This document shows, in pieces, positions 23,785-32,530 of a DNA stretch of 64,000 nt. The DNA is from Qipengyuania polymorpha (GTDB taxonomy: Bacteria > Pseudomonadota > Alphaproteobacteria > Sphingomonadales > Sphingomonadaceae): contig NZ_JAIGNK010000002.1 of the NCBI RefSeq assembly GCF_019711435.1, positions 620,001-684,000 of the forward strand, read 5' to 3'. A program made the position numbers and the translations under genes. The notes beneath the pieces were generated by a model. That model was not told the DNA's origin, made no database searches, and was given only the letters and a program-made list of their open reading frames with translations. Position 1 is the first letter of the stretch. The number at the start of each line of letters is the position of its first letter.

Positions 23785-25665
23785 ATGACCGAAACGCCCG
23801 ACCCGTTCACCAATCTCTACGAACACCCTGCCAAGCTGATGCGCGCCATGTTCGCGCCGATGACCGGCGGCATGGACCCGCAGATGATGATGGGCGAGGC
23901 TCCGATGAAGCCCGAGGATGCGCAAGCTTGGGCTGAGACGGGCGCGAAGCTGCAAACGCTCTGGGCGCAATACCAGGCCGAGCAGATGAGCAATCCGCAG
24001 GCGCTGGTCCCCTATTTCGATCCGGCGCGCTGGATGGCACTGGCGGGCGACTGGTACAAGCAAATGCCGATCGCGCAGGCCGAACAGCAGAAAGCCCTGT
24101 GGGAAGAGGGCATGCAGTTGTGGAACGAGGTGCTCGGCCAGTACGGGCTCGGCCCCAAGGCTGGCGCGAAAGCCGAAGGCGATGTCGAATTGCCGCGTAA
24201 GGACCGCCGCTTCGCCGACGAAAAGTGGCGTGCCCACCCGGCCTTTGCGCTCATCCACCAGACCTATCTCTTCCTCGCCGAGCGGGTCGAGGAAATGGCC
24301 GACAATATCGACGGCCTCAATCCGCAGCAGCGCGAGCAGCTGAAGTTCACCACCAAGGCCATCACCGAGGCAGCGAGCCCGGCCAACTTCCCGCTGCTGA
24401 ACCCCGTAGTGATGGAGCGCACGCTCGAGACCAAGGGCCAGAACTTGGTCAAGGGCATGGAGCACCTGCTTGCCGACATGCGCCGCGGGCAGCTGAGCCA
24501 CACCGACGCCAGCGCCTTCACGCTGGGCGAGAATATCGCCACCACGCCGGGCAAGATCGTCCACGAAACGCCGCTTTACCAGCTCATCCAGTACAGCCCG
24601 ACCACCGAGAAGGTCATGGCCACCCCGCTGGTGATCTTCCCGCCGTGGATCAACCGCTTCTACATCCTCGACCTCAACGAGAAGAAGAGCTTCGTGCGCT
24701 GGGCGGTCGAGCAGGGCGTGACCGTGTTCATGGTCAGCTGGAAGTCGGCAGATGCGAGCATGAAGGACGTCATCTGGGACGACTACGTCCGCGCGCAGAT
24801 GGACGCCATCGACCATATCCGCACACGGCTCGACGTGCCGAGTGTCCACGCCATCGGCTATTGCGTGGCGGGCACGACGCTGGCCGCCACGCTCGCGCTG
24901 CTCCATCGCCGGGGCGAAGAGGACAAGGTCAGGAGCGCCACCTTTTTCACCGCGCAGGTCGATTTCGAAAAGGCGGGCGAGCTGCTCAACTTCATCGACG
25001 ACGGCCAGCTCGGCACCATCAAGGCGCTCTCGCCCGACGGCTATCTCGACGGGCGCTACATGGCGGCGACCTTCAACCTGCTGCGCGGCACCGACCTCAT
25101 CTGGAACTACGTCGTCAACAATTACCTTCTGGGCGAAGACTATCCAGCCTTCGACCTGCTGCACTGGAACGGCGACGTCACCAACCTGCCCGCCAAGTGG
25201 CACCAGCAGTATTTGCGCGACCTCTACCGCGACAACCGGCTGGTCGAGGCCGATGCGCTCGAAGTCGATGGCACACCGGTCGACCTCGGCCTCATCAAGA
25301 CGCCGACCTATGTCCAGGCGGGCAAGGAAGACCACATCGCGCCGGCCGAGAGCGTGTGGCGGATGAAAGAGCACTTCACCGGCCCGCTCAAATTCGTGCT
25401 CGCCGGTTCGGGGCACATCGCGGGCGTCGTCAATCCGCCCTCCTCGGGCAAGTACCAGTATTGGCTCAACGATGGCGAGCCCCGCAACCTCGCCGAATTC
25501 CGCGACGGCGCCGTTGAGCACAAGGGTAGCTGGTGGCCCGACTGGGTAGAATGGCTGCGCGAACAGGACGGTGAAACCGTGCCTGCCACGGGCAAGCGCA
25601 AACCGGGCGGCAAGGGAGACAAGGTGGTCGAAGACGCTCCGGGACGCTACGTCGCCACGCGTTGA
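23785..25665 (+). CDS. phaC: Class I poly(3-hydroxyalkanoate) synthase
   Basis: This 626-residue PhaC has an N-terminal helical domain and an alpha/beta catalytic domain. The lipase-box-like GYCVAG contains the nucleophilic Cys (in AIGYCVAGTTLAATLALL), Asp is in the region GDVTNLP...DLG, and the catalytic His lies in GSGHIAGVVNPP. It polymerises (R)-3-hydroxyacyl-CoA to PHA at granule surfaces. Length fits class I enzymes that need no second subunit. The phasin gene 1.3 kb downstream belongs to the same pathway, but the genes are separated by the FG-GAP gene and the phasin has its own promoter. Confidence 0.96.
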   Translation: MTETPDPFTNLYEHPAKLMRAMFAPMTGGMDPQMMMGEAPMKPEDAQAWAETGAKLQTLWAQYQAEQMSNPQALVPYFDPARWMALAGDWYKQMPIAQAEQQKALWEEGMQLWNEVLGQYGLGPKAGAKAEGDVELPRKDRRFADEKWRAHPAFALIHQTYLFLAERVEEMADNIDGLNPQQREQLKFTTKAITEAASPANFPLLNPVVMERTLETKGQNLVKGMEHLLADMRRGQLSHTDASAFTLGENIATTPGKIVHETPLYQLIQYSPTTEKVMATPLVIFPPWINRFYILDLNEKKSFVRWAVEQGVTVFMVSWKSADASMKDVIWDDYVRAQMDAIDHIRTRLDVPSVHAIGYCVAGTTLAATLALLHRRGEEDKVRSATFFTAQVDFEKAGELLNFIDDGQLGTIKALSPDGYLDGRYMAATFNLLRGTDLIWNYVVNNYLLGEDYPAFDLLHWNGDVTNLPAKWHQQYLRDLYRDNRLVEADALEVDGTPVDLGLIKTPTYVQAGKEDHIAPAESVWRMKEHFTGPLKFVLAGSGHIAGVVNPPSSGKYQYWLNDGEPRNLAEFRDGAVEHKGSWWPDWVEWLREQDGETVPATGKRKPGGKGDKVVEDAPGRYVATR

Positions 25666-25689
25666 TTCGCGTATCGGGAGGGAAATCGC

Positions 25690-26808
25690 GTGACACCATG
25701 CAAACGCGCGCTGCTAGGCTGCGGCGCAGCGCTGATGACTGTACCGGCAGCGGCGCAAGTGGAATTGCTCGACATCGTGTTCCTCGAATTCGAGTTCGAG
25801 GCACGCATGGCCGCCGATATCGCGCTGGCCGATGTCGATGGTGACGGTGACCTCGACGTGCTGGCCGCCAACGGACGGCACTGGGCGCAGCCCGACTTCG
25901 CCTATCTCAACCACGGTGACGGCCGCCTGCTCGAGGCGCTGCCCATCGGGCGCGGTCCCTCGGCAAGCTATCGCCTCGAACCCGGCGACTTCGACGGGGA
26001 CGGCGATATCGACGTGGTCATGGTGCGCGACACGCTCCCCGCCCTCGCCTTTGCTAATGACGGCGGGGGCAATTTCACGCTGACGGGCGCGTTGGAAGGC
26101 AGTGGCGGCGCCGCGCGCAGTTCCATCACCATCGACGCGAACGGAGATGGCCGTCCGGACATCGTCATGGCACGCAGGCGCGGCGAGGACTTGCTGTTCC
26201 TTGGTCTTGGCGCGATGAAATTTGCCTCCGCCACTCCGATTGGCGGGACCGATGGCCCCTCGACAGGCCTCGCCGCCGCCGACTTCAATGGCGATGGTCA
26301 TGCCGACCTCGCCATCGCACAGCGCGAAGGTGTGGCCAGCCTGCTGTTGCTCGGAGACGGTAAAGGCGGTTTCGCGCCACGCGACCTGCCAGAAACCGCA
26401 GGAGACAACCGCAAGCTGATCGCCGCCGACATGGACAGTGATGGCGACATGGACATCGTTCTGGGTCAGGGTGACGGGTCCGTCGCGCTGCTTGCCAATG
26501 ACGGCAGCGGGAGCTTTGCCACGCCCAGCGTGCTGTGGTCGGGTGACAATTCGGTGCAGGCACTCGCGAGTTTCGATGTCGATGGCGACGGTGACCAGGA
26601 CCTCGCCGTCGGAGTCGAAGGCAGCAACAGCCTCCTGCGCAATGATGGTACCAGCTTCGCACGCCTGCCGCTCGATGAGGCGGAAGCCGATACCTACGGG
26701 ATTGCGATTGGCGACATGAACGGCGACGGGCGGCCCGATATTGCACTTGCGAATTCGGAATCGGCTAACAAGATAGTGTTGAACCGGACCAGTCAGGCAC
26801 CGGAATAG
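25690..26808 (+). CDS. Secreted FG-GAP/VCBS seven-bladed propeller protein
   Basis: This 372-residue protein has a signal peptide (about 1-22, ending VPAAAQ) and seven evenly spaced calcium-binding loops of the form DxDGDGxxD: DVDGDGDLDV, DFDGDGDIDV, DANGDGRPDI, DFNGDGHADL, DMDSDGDMDI, DVDGDGDQDL and DMNGDGRPDI. Seven repeats of about 45 residues predict a closed seven-bladed beta-propeller. Such proteins are extracellular or periplasmic binding proteins. A GTG start follows GGGAGGGAAA. It sits 24 bases after phaC, but no functional link to PHA is evident. Confidence 0.85.
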   Translation: MTPCKRALLGCGAALMTVPAAAQVELLDIVFLEFEFEARMAADIALADVDGDGDLDVLAANGRHWAQPDFAYLNHGDGRLLEALPIGRGPSASYRLEPGDFDGDGDIDVVMVRDTLPALAFANDGGGNFTLTGALEGSGGAARSSITIDANGDGRPDIVMARRRGEDLLFLGLGAMKFASATPIGGTDGPSTGLAAADFNGDGHADLAIAQREGVASLLLLGDGKGGFAPRDLPETAGDNRKLIAADMDSDGDMDIVLGQGDGSVALLANDGSGSFATPSVLWSGDNSVQALASFDVDGDGDQDLAVGVEGSNSLLRNDGTSFARLPLDEAEADTYGIAIGDMNGDGRPDIALANSESANKIVLNRTSQAPE

Positions 26809-26866
26809 CGGATACCCAACCCGAATTGTGATGTAACCCGCTGAAAACACGCCTCGTCGCGCCTTA

Positions 26867-26881
26867 TTGTGCACTGCACAA
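26867..26881. promoter_or_regulatory. PhaR-type operator 1 upstream of the phasin gene
   Basis: TTGTGCACTGCACAA is a perfect 7+1+7 palindrome located just upstream of the -35 box of the phasin promoter. TGC-N-GCA type sites like this are bound by PhaR in other alphaproteobacteria, where PhaR represses phasin genes until PHA titrates it. A second, imperfect copy lies over the -10 box. Confidence 0.72.
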
Positions 26882-26888
26882 AAAATCC

Positions 26889-26916
26889 TTGACTTCGCAG
26901 CTGCAATGCCTATTTT
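26889..26916 (+). promoter_or_regulatory. Sigma-70 type promoter of the phasin gene
   Basis: TTGACT (26889-26894) and TATTTT (26911-26916) are separated by 16 bases, which is acceptable for a housekeeping promoter. They lie between and over the two PhaR-type palindromes, an arrangement expected for tight repression. Confidence 0.6.
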
Positions 26917-26929
26917 GTGCAGTGCAACA
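26915..26929. promoter_or_regulatory. PhaR-type operator 2 overlapping the -10 box
   Basis: TTGTGCAGTGCAACA repeats the first operator with the left arm intact and the right arm imperfect. It overlaps the -10 hexamer at 26911-26916, where binding would block RNA polymerase. Spacing between the two operator centres is 48 bases. Confidence 0.65.
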
Positions 26930-26947
26930 TAAAGCGAGGTTATTCCC

Positions 26948-27763
26948 ATGGCCGAGAGCCAGACCAAAATCGATGCTGCTGCCGAAAAGGCTTATGCCGA
27001 GGCTGCCGAGAAAAAGACTGCCGAGGTAAGCCTCAAGGCCGTCGAGAAGGCTGTCGAAGCTGACCAGACCGCTCCGGTAAAGACCGACAAGGTCGCCAAG
27101 GCCGTTGCAGCGAAGCCGAAGAAGGCGCCCGCCAAGAAGAAGGCGGCTCCTGCCAAGGCGAAGAAGGTCGCTGCCAAGAAGGCTCCGGCAAAGAAGAAGC
27201 CGGTCGCCAAGAAGGCCGCTCCGAAGAAGGTCGCCGCCAAGAAGGCTGCACCTGCCAAGAAGCCGGCCACCACGACCTCGACCACACCGATTACCAAATT
27301 GAAGGACACCATCATGGCCACTGCCAAGAACGCTAAGACCACCGACTACACCTCCAAGGCGAAGGAAATGGCTGCCGACATGCAGACCCGCGCCAAGGCT
27401 GCCTACGACAAGGGCACCGAACTGACCAAGGACGCCGTCGAATTCCAGAAGGGCAACTTCGAAGCCCTCGTCGAAAGCGGCAAGATCCTTGCTTCGGGCA
27501 TGCAGGACATGGGCCGCACCTATGTCGAAGAAGCCAAGTCGGCTGCCGACACCGTCCAGGGCGACGTCAAGAAGATGGCTGCCATCAAGTCGCCGACCGA
27601 GCTGTTCCAGCTGCAGGGCGAAATCGCACGCCGCAACTTCGACGCGATGGTCTCGACCACCTCGAAGAACACCGAAGCCATGCTCAAGCTCGCCAACGAA
27701 GCCTTCGCTCCGCTTTCGAGCCGCATGAGCCTCGCTGCCGAGAAGGTCCGCAAGGCCGCTTAA
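26948..27763 (+). CDS. Phasin with Lys/Ala/Pro-rich histone-like N-terminal region
   Basis: This 271-residue protein has two parts. Residues 40 to about 110 are a histone-H1-like tract of repeats such as PAKKKAAPAKAKK, very basic and probably able to bind DNA. Residues 125-271 form the phasin domain, helical, with YDKGTELTKDAVEFQKGNFE and SPTELFQLQGEIARRNFDAM. Phasins coat PHA granules. In PhaF of pseudomonads a similar basic tail ties granules to the nucleoid, but there it is C-terminal; here it is N-terminal. PhaR-type operators in the promoter fit regulation by PHA content. The basic tract uses AAG almost exclusively for Lys. Confidence 0.9.
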   Translation: MAESQTKIDAAAEKAYAEAAEKKTAEVSLKAVEKAVEADQTAPVKTDKVAKAVAAKPKKAPAKKKAAPAKAKKVAAKKAPAKKKPVAKKAAPKKVAAKKAAPAKKPATTTSTTPITKLKDTIMATAKNAKTTDYTSKAKEMAADMQTRAKAAYDKGTELTKDAVEFQKGNFEALVESGKILASGMQDMGRTYVEEAKSAADTVQGDVKKMAAIKSPTELFQLQGEIARRNFDAMVSTTSKNTEAMLKLANEAFAPLSSRMSLAAEKVRKAA

Positions 27764-27779
27764 TTAATTCCAAGCTTCA

Positions 27780-27834
27780 ACCCGCCGGGCATCTCTCTCC
27801 TCTCTCCCTTGCCCGGTAGTTGGAAACGGCGGGT
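27780..27834 (+). terminator. Hairpin region after the phasin gene, weak terminator candidate
   Basis: ACCCGCCG (27780-27787) pairs with CGGCGGGT (27827-27834), and an alternative inner stem is CCGGGCA (27785-27791) with TGCCCGG (27810-27816). The two stems share bases and exclude each other. There is no U tract, so the hairpin may stabilise the abundant phasin mRNA 3' end rather than end transcription. Confidence 0.35.
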
Positions 27835-27966
27835 CGGATGGCACCATGTGTCGTCCGGCCCGTTTGCATTTGGACGAACCCCTGCCCTGCGCCGAACTCT
27901 CGTTTCGGCGCATCATGGTTTCCACGCTTGCGATTTGCGGATTCGATACGATATTGGCGCCCTGAA

Positions 27967-28332
27967 ATGACCCATCCCTTCCGCCTCCACACTATCCGTG
28001 CCGCCGAAAACGGTGACGACGATACGCGCGAAGGCGACGGTCAGGTCGCCATCGCCACCAAGACGCGCGCAAAGCCCAAGAAGCCCAGCCAGTACAAGGT
28101 GCTGCTGCTGAATGACGACTACACCCCGATGGAATTCGTGGTCATCATCCTGAAGCGCTTCTTCCGCATGGACATGGAAGAGGCGACACGCGTGATGCTG
28201 CACGTCCACCAGAAGGGCGTGGGCGTCTGCGGCATCTTCCCTTACGAAGTCGCCGAGACCAAGGTGAACCAGGTGATGGACTTCGCGCGCCAGAACCAGC
28301 ACCCGCTCCAGTGCACACTGGAAAAGGCCTGA
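27967..28332 (+). CDS. clpS: ATP-dependent Clp protease adaptor ClpS
   Basis: This 121-residue protein has a flexible N-terminus and the ClpS core: [20 protein letters not shown], where the Asn-Asp pair and Met line the N-degron pocket, [20 protein letters not shown] and a C-terminal strand. It delivers proteins with Leu, Phe, Trp or Tyr N-termini to ClpAP. The start at 27967 (MTHPFRLH) was chosen because the upstream open sequence in this frame does not look coding. No clpA follows in this window, but aat, which makes N-degrons, is at 48065. Confidence 0.93.
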   Translation: MTHPFRLHTIRAAENGDDDTREGDGQVAIATKTRAKPKKPSQYKVLLLNDDYTPMEFVVIILKRFFRMDMEEATRVMLHVHQKGVGVCGIFPYEVAETKVNQVMDFARQNQHPLQCTLEKA

Positions 28333-28459
28333 GGGAATCGCCTTCCTCGGCCATCCCGAACCCGACCCGGTCGGCGAAGGACAGGAAAGCGTCTGGGACT
28401 ATCCCCGCCCCGCCATTGCAGAGCCGACCGACAGGCATATCGTCATTCGCCATCGCGGC

Positions 28460-28843
28460 GTGACGCTGGCCGATACGCAAGAAGCATGGCGCACGCTGGA
28501 AACCAGCCACCCGCCGACCTATTACCTCCCGCCTGCGGGTGTGGAGACACAGTTCCTGACCTCGAACCCGCAGCGCTCAATGTGCGAATGGAAGGGGCAG
28601 GCCCGCTATTGGGACGTAGAGATCGGCGGCGATTTGCTCACCGCGGCCTGCTGGAGCTATCCCAACCCGACCGGCTCCTTCACCCCAATTGCTGGCTACT
28701 TCGCCTTCTATCCCGAACCCTTCGACGAATGCCTTGTCGACGGCGAGCAGGTTATACCGCAACCGGGAGGCTTCTACGGCGGATGGATAACCAGCCGCGA
28801 GGCCGGCCCGTTTAAGGGCATTCCGGGCAGCCGTTTCTGGTAA
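28460..28843 (+). CDS. DUF427 domain protein with uncertain start
   Basis: From the GTG at 28460 the frame gives 127 residues with the DUF427 features RTLETSHPPTYYLPP, MCEWKGQARYW and GPFKGIPGSRFW. Coding sequence clearly begins earlier: the frame is open from 28277 and carries ESVWDYPRPAIAEP at about 28382-28423, which belongs to the same domain. There is, however, no ATG, GTG or TTG between the upstream stop at 28274 and 28460. Either a rare start codon (such as ATC at 28337, next to GAGGGA) is used, or a small indel has removed the start. Expression may rely on read-in from clpS. Biochemical role of the family is unknown. Confidence 0.7.
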   Translation: MTLADTQEAWRTLETSHPPTYYLPPAGVETQFLTSNPQRSMCEWKGQARYWDVEIGGDLLTAACWSYPNPTGSFTPIAGYFAFYPEPFDECLVDGEQVIPQPGGFYGGWITSREAGPFKGIPGSRFW

Positions 28844-28858
28844 GGCCCGCCCGAGGCC

Positions 28859-30094
28859 TCAGTTGAACTGCCGGATGCAGCGGTCGCGCACTTCCAGCCC
28901 GCTGCGCCCGAGTCGCTCCTGCCGCCGATAGCAGGCGATGACCTCGTCCCACGCTTCCTGATAACCCAGCCCCTCGGCTTCCGCGTAGTCTGCCAGCCAG
29001 TCGGATGCGGGAAGCGAGAATTCGCGCAGGCTCTGCGGCGTGCCGATGTTGACGATTTGCCCCTCGCCGCAGCGTGCGCGAAGCGTCTTCACTGTTTCCC
29101 ATTCCTCCTGAGCGCTATTGGGTCCACCCCACGCGCCTACCTCCCCTATCCGGTATGTTTCGGTCTCCCACTGGTTGGTGCTGGTGACGATGAGGAAGCC
29201 CTCCTCGTCCAGCCCGAGCTGCGTCTGGTAACCGAACATGACCAGCGGGCCTTTGTCCCCGTCATCGTCCCTCTCGAAACGGAAGCAGCCGTCGTCGAGG
29301 ATGACCCGGCCCATGCCCAAAGCCAGCAACTGGATGGCAGGCGCGGTTTCCGCGCGTGGGAAAATGCGGATGAGGTCCTCGACGCGGCTGTCCGCGAATG
29401 GCGGCGGTGCGGGCGGTGCGAAAGTGAATTGCACCTCGTCACCCCATTTCCAGCCGCGTTCTTCGGCCGCAGCCATGAAGGTCTCGCGGGTGACGCCGGG
29501 CGTGATTTCCAGCACTCCGCGTGATGCATTCCCGCCAATCGCGGAGGACCACTTCAAGCCCTCGAACCGCTCAATCCAGACCTGCTGCAGCCGGTCGAGT
29601 TCCACCTGCGTCAACCCGCCCGTGCGCGGGAAAATATCGTCGCGCGAGGTATAGCGGGCGAGCGTTTCGGCCGCGTCGCGCTTGAACCAGACCTCCGCGC
29701 CCAGCAGCGTCTTCGGGTCTACCATCGCGGTCTCATCGCGCAGCAGCTTCACCTGTACGAAGTTGTCCGGCTCCTCGACCCGCAAGACTTGCTGGAGGCG
29801 CTGGACCTCGGCCTGGAAGGCGGCGGTCCCGTTGGCTTCCTCCCACAATTTTTCCTGCTCGGCGGGCGTGGCCTTGGAGAGGCGCGTGGAGAAGCTCTCG
29901 ATGCCGTCCGGCTCCGGCGGCGGGCTTTCGGGATAGGGGAGCGCGGGCACTTCTGTGACCGAGATAAATCCACTTTCATTCAGAGTCGCGCCCGCAGGCA
30001 CGAAAGTGCCATCGGCACTGACTGTCGGCGCAGGCGTATCGGATACCGAGGCGCAGGCAGACAGCAAGAAAACAGGCAGAATGGCGTAGCGCAT
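28859..30094 (-). CDS. Lipoprotein of unknown function
   Basis: This 411-residue protein starts MRYAILPVFLLSACASVSDT, a clear lipobox (LSAC) with cleavage before Cys14. The mature protein has a Pro-rich linker, then about 350 residues without repeats or membrane segments and with several Trp-rich stretches (WVNDE-like WKWGDEVQFTF). A Shine-Dalgarno AAAGGAGG precedes the ATG at 30094. No domain is recognised. The Ser after +1 Cys (A, then S) suggests export to the outer membrane rather than retention. It is divergent from lptF. Confidence 0.8.
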   Translation of the reverse strand: MRYAILPVFLLSACASVSDTPAPTVSADGTFVPAGATLNESGFISVTEVPALPYPESPPPEPDGIESFSTRLSKATPAEQEKLWEEANGTAAFQAEVQRLQQVLRVEEPDNFVQVKLLRDETAMVDPKTLLGAEVWFKRDAAETLARYTSRDDIFPRTGGLTQVELDRLQQVWIERFEGLKWSSAIGGNASRGVLEITPGVTRETFMAAAEERGWKWGDEVQFTFAPPAPPPFADSRVEDLIRIFPRAETAPAIQLLALGMGRVILDDGCFRFERDDDGDKGPLVMFGYQTQLGLDEEGFLIVTSTNQWETETYRIGEVGAWGGPNSAQEEWETVKTLRARCGEGQIVNIGTPQSLREFSLPASDWLADYAEAEGLGYQEAWDEVIACYRRQERLGRSGLEVRDRCIRQFN

Positions 30095-30202
30095 GAGAGC
30101 GACCTCCTTTACCTCACAACTCGCCAACGTGCCTTGCGGGTTCCGCCGCGCGATTTTCTTCGCTAGGGCCTTGGGCCAAGCGCCCCAACAGCCGGAACCC
30201 GA

Positions 30203-31429
30203 GTGCTCAATTTCCTTCCCGCAATAGACCGCTACATCTTCCGGCTCGTCATCGTGCCGATGCTGGGCGTGTTCGTGCTGGCGGCATCGCTGCTGGTGCT
30301 CGACAAGATGTTGCGGCTGCTGGATTTCGTTGCTGTCGAAGGAGGCCCGGTCGGCGTGGTCTTCAAGATGCTCGCGACGTTGCTGCCCGAATATGCCAGC
30401 CTTGCCATCCCGCTGGGCTTGTTGCTCGGCATCCTGCTCGCCTTTCGCAAGCTTGCGACGACGAGCGAGCTCGACGTCTTCCGCGCGGTCGGGATGAGCT
30501 ATGGCCGCCTGCTGCGCGTGCCCTTCGCCATCACCGCCATCCTGATGACGCTGAACGTGGCGCTGGTGTTCTTCATCCAGCCGGTCAGCCGCTTCACCTA
30601 CGAAAGGCTTGAATACGAGCTGCGTTCGGGCGCGCTGGGCGCTTCCATCAAGGTGGGCGAGTTCAACACCATCGCCGACCGCATGGCGCTGCGCATCGAG
30701 GAGAGCGAGGACGACGGGCGCAAGCTGAAGGGCATTTTCGCACGCGTCGCCAACGACAAGGGGCAGGTGCTGTCGATCTCGGCCCGCGAAGGCGCATTCC
30801 TCGCCACCACCGATGACCCCGACACCATCATCCTGCGCCTGACGCAGGGCACGATCGTGCAGGACACGGGCAGCCAGACACCGCGGGTGCTCACCTTCAC
30901 GCGGCACGACTTGCCCATCGACCTGCCGGCTATCGAGGAATTCCGGGCCAGGGGGGAGGACGAGCGGGAATACATCCTGCCCGAACTGCTCCGAATAGGC
31001 TGGGCCGACAACCAGACCGAGACCAAGCGCGATGCGTCTCAGGCCAGTTTCAACTTCCGACTGGTGGAGGTGGTGATGATGGCGCTGATGCCGCTCCTGG
31101 CAGTGGCGCTCGGCATACCGCCAAAACGAAGTACCAGCGCGCTTGGCGTGTTCCTCTCCATCATCATGGTCGTCGCCTATCACAAGGTGAACCAGTACGG
31201 GGAGGACGTCGGTGCGCTCGGCATCGTCGACCCGGTGCTCGCATTATGGGTGCCGTTCTTCCTGTTCGGCGCGCTGATATTGTGGATGTATTACCGCGTG
31301 GCCTACGTGCCCGGTGGGCAGGCCATCGGCGCGCTCGAGAACTGGTTCGGCAAGGTGACCAAGCGCGTGACGAAACTGTTCCGCAGGAAGCGGCGCGTGG
31401 TCCTGCCAGAAGAAGAGGCCGAGGCCTAA
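30203..31429 (+). CDS. lptF: LPS export ABC transporter permease LptF
   Basis: This 408-residue protein has the LptF/LptG layout: membrane helices near 12-35, 55-80 and 100-120, a periplasmic jelly-roll (about 130-265), then three more helices (about 280-370). Motifs include IPLGLLLGILLAFRKLATTSEL and the coupling region. With LptG and LptB it moves lipopolysaccharide from the inner membrane to the LptC/A bridge. GTG start. The C-terminal basic extension of about 30 residues is not conserved. lptG follows after three bases. Confidence 0.93.
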   Translation: MLNFLPAIDRYIFRLVIVPMLGVFVLAASLLVLDKMLRLLDFVAVEGGPVGVVFKMLATLLPEYASLAIPLGLLLGILLAFRKLATTSELDVFRAVGMSYGRLLRVPFAITAILMTLNVALVFFIQPVSRFTYERLEYELRSGALGASIKVGEFNTIADRMALRIEESEDDGRKLKGIFARVANDKGQVLSISAREGAFLATTDDPDTIILRLTQGTIVQDTGSQTPRVLTFTRHDLPIDLPAIEEFRARGEDEREYILPELLRIGWADNQTETKRDASQASFNFRLVEVVMMALMPLLAVALGIPPKRSTSALGVFLSIIMVVAYHKVNQYGEDVGALGIVDPVLALWVPFFLFGALILWMYYRVAYVPGGQAIGALENWFGKVTKRVTKLFRRKRRVVLPEEEAEA

Positions 31430-31432
31430 GAC

Positions 31433-32530
31433 ATGCAGCTCGATTTCTTCCCTTCGGCCACGCTGACGAAATATCTCGCCAAGCTGTTCGTCGTCCGCAT
31501 CCTCGCGGTGCTGGTCATGCTCGTGCTGGTGCTGATGATGCTCGACCTCTTGTCGAACAGCGGCAAGATTTTGGCGGTCCCGGGTAACGGCCAGGGTGAG
31601 CTCCTCACCTATGCGGGGCTGCGCATTCCGCAGCTGATACAGCGCTTCCTGCCCTATTCGGTGCTGCTGGCGACGCTGATTACGCTGGTGACGCTGAACC
31701 AGAATTCCGAAGTCATCGCGATGAAGGCGGCCGGGCTGTCGGCGCACCAAGTGCTGGCGCCGCTCTTGCTGACGGCGCTGGTGGTCGGCGGCGCAAGTTT
31801 CGTCTTCAACGAGCGGGTCGTTACCCGCGCCACCGCTACTTTGAAAGCGTGGGATGCGGCAGAATTCGGGCCGATACCCGAGGAATCGACCGTGCGCGCC
31901 AACGTCTACCTCGCCGACGGGCCGAACGTGCTGACCGCAGCGCAACTGGCCGGAAGCGGCGACAACATCCGCATGACCGACGTCACCTGGTACCGTCGCA
32001 GCCCCGAGGGTGCGATTGTCGAGCAGGTCGACGCGGCGCGCGCGACCTATGCCGGCCCCGGCTGGCGGCTCGAGGACATCACTCGCTTCGATGTGGCCAG
32101 CGCCGGGTCGAGCGAGGCAGAAAGCCTGGTGGTGGGTGAGGAACTTACCCCGGACCAGATCGACCTCGCCAAGATAGACCCCGATGCCGTGCCCTTCTGG
32201 GATCTCGGCGAGCAAATCGACGCCTTCGAGGAAGCAGGCCGTCGTACTGGCGAGATGCGCGCCAAGTGGTGGCACAAGCTGTCCGGGCCGCTGTCGTCCT
32301 TCCTCATGCCATTGCTCGGCGCGGTGGCCGCCTTCGGCCTCGCGCGTTCGGGCCAGCTCTTCGTACGCGCGCTTATCGGCATGGCGCTCGGCTTTGCCTA
32401 TTTCGTGGTCGACAATGCCGCGCTCGCCATGGGGAATTTCGGGGGCTATCCGCCGCTCTTGGCGGCATGGGCGCCGTTCTTCCTGTTCGCGCTGATAGGC
32501 GAAACGGTGCTCATCCGCACCGAGGAATGA
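31433..32530 (+). CDS. lptG: LPS export ABC transporter permease LptG
   Basis: This 365-residue partner of LptF has an N-terminal membrane helix (LFVVRILAVLVMLVLVLMML), the segment FLPYSVLLATLITLVTLNQNSE, a periplasmic beta domain and three C-terminal helices. The two permeases form the inner-membrane channel of the Lpt system. Its stop overlaps the acetyltransferase start by ATGA, so the three genes are one unit. All expected segments are present. Confidence 0.93.
   Translation: MQLDFFPSATLTKYLAKLFVVRILAVLVMLVLVLMMLDLLSNSGKILAVPGNGQGELLTYAGLRIPQLIQRFLPYSVLLATLITLVTLNQNSEVIAMKAAGLSAHQVLAPLLLTALVVGGASFVFNERVVTRATATLKAWDAAEFGPIPEESTVRANVYLADGPNVLTAAQLAGSGDNIRMTDVTWYRRSPEGAIVEQVDAARATYAGPGWRLEDITRFDVASAGSSEAESLVVGEELTPDQIDLAKIDPDAVPFWDLGEQIDAFEEAGRRTGEMRAKWWHKLSGPLSSFLMPLLGAVAAFGLARSGQLFVRALIGMALGFAYFVVDNAALAMGNFGGYPPLLAAWAPFFLFALIGETVLIRTEE

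Noticed and set aside
23737-25521. 594-codon open frame antisense to phaC
   Set aside because: phaC is unmistakable by its GYCVAG box; the antisense translation has no motif and no start signal.
27067-27290. Direct repeats in the Lys/Ala-rich phasin region considered as a non-coding repeat array
   Set aside because: The repeats are in frame and encode the basic arm of the phasin; spacing is irregular and no CRISPR-like repeat-spacer pattern exists.
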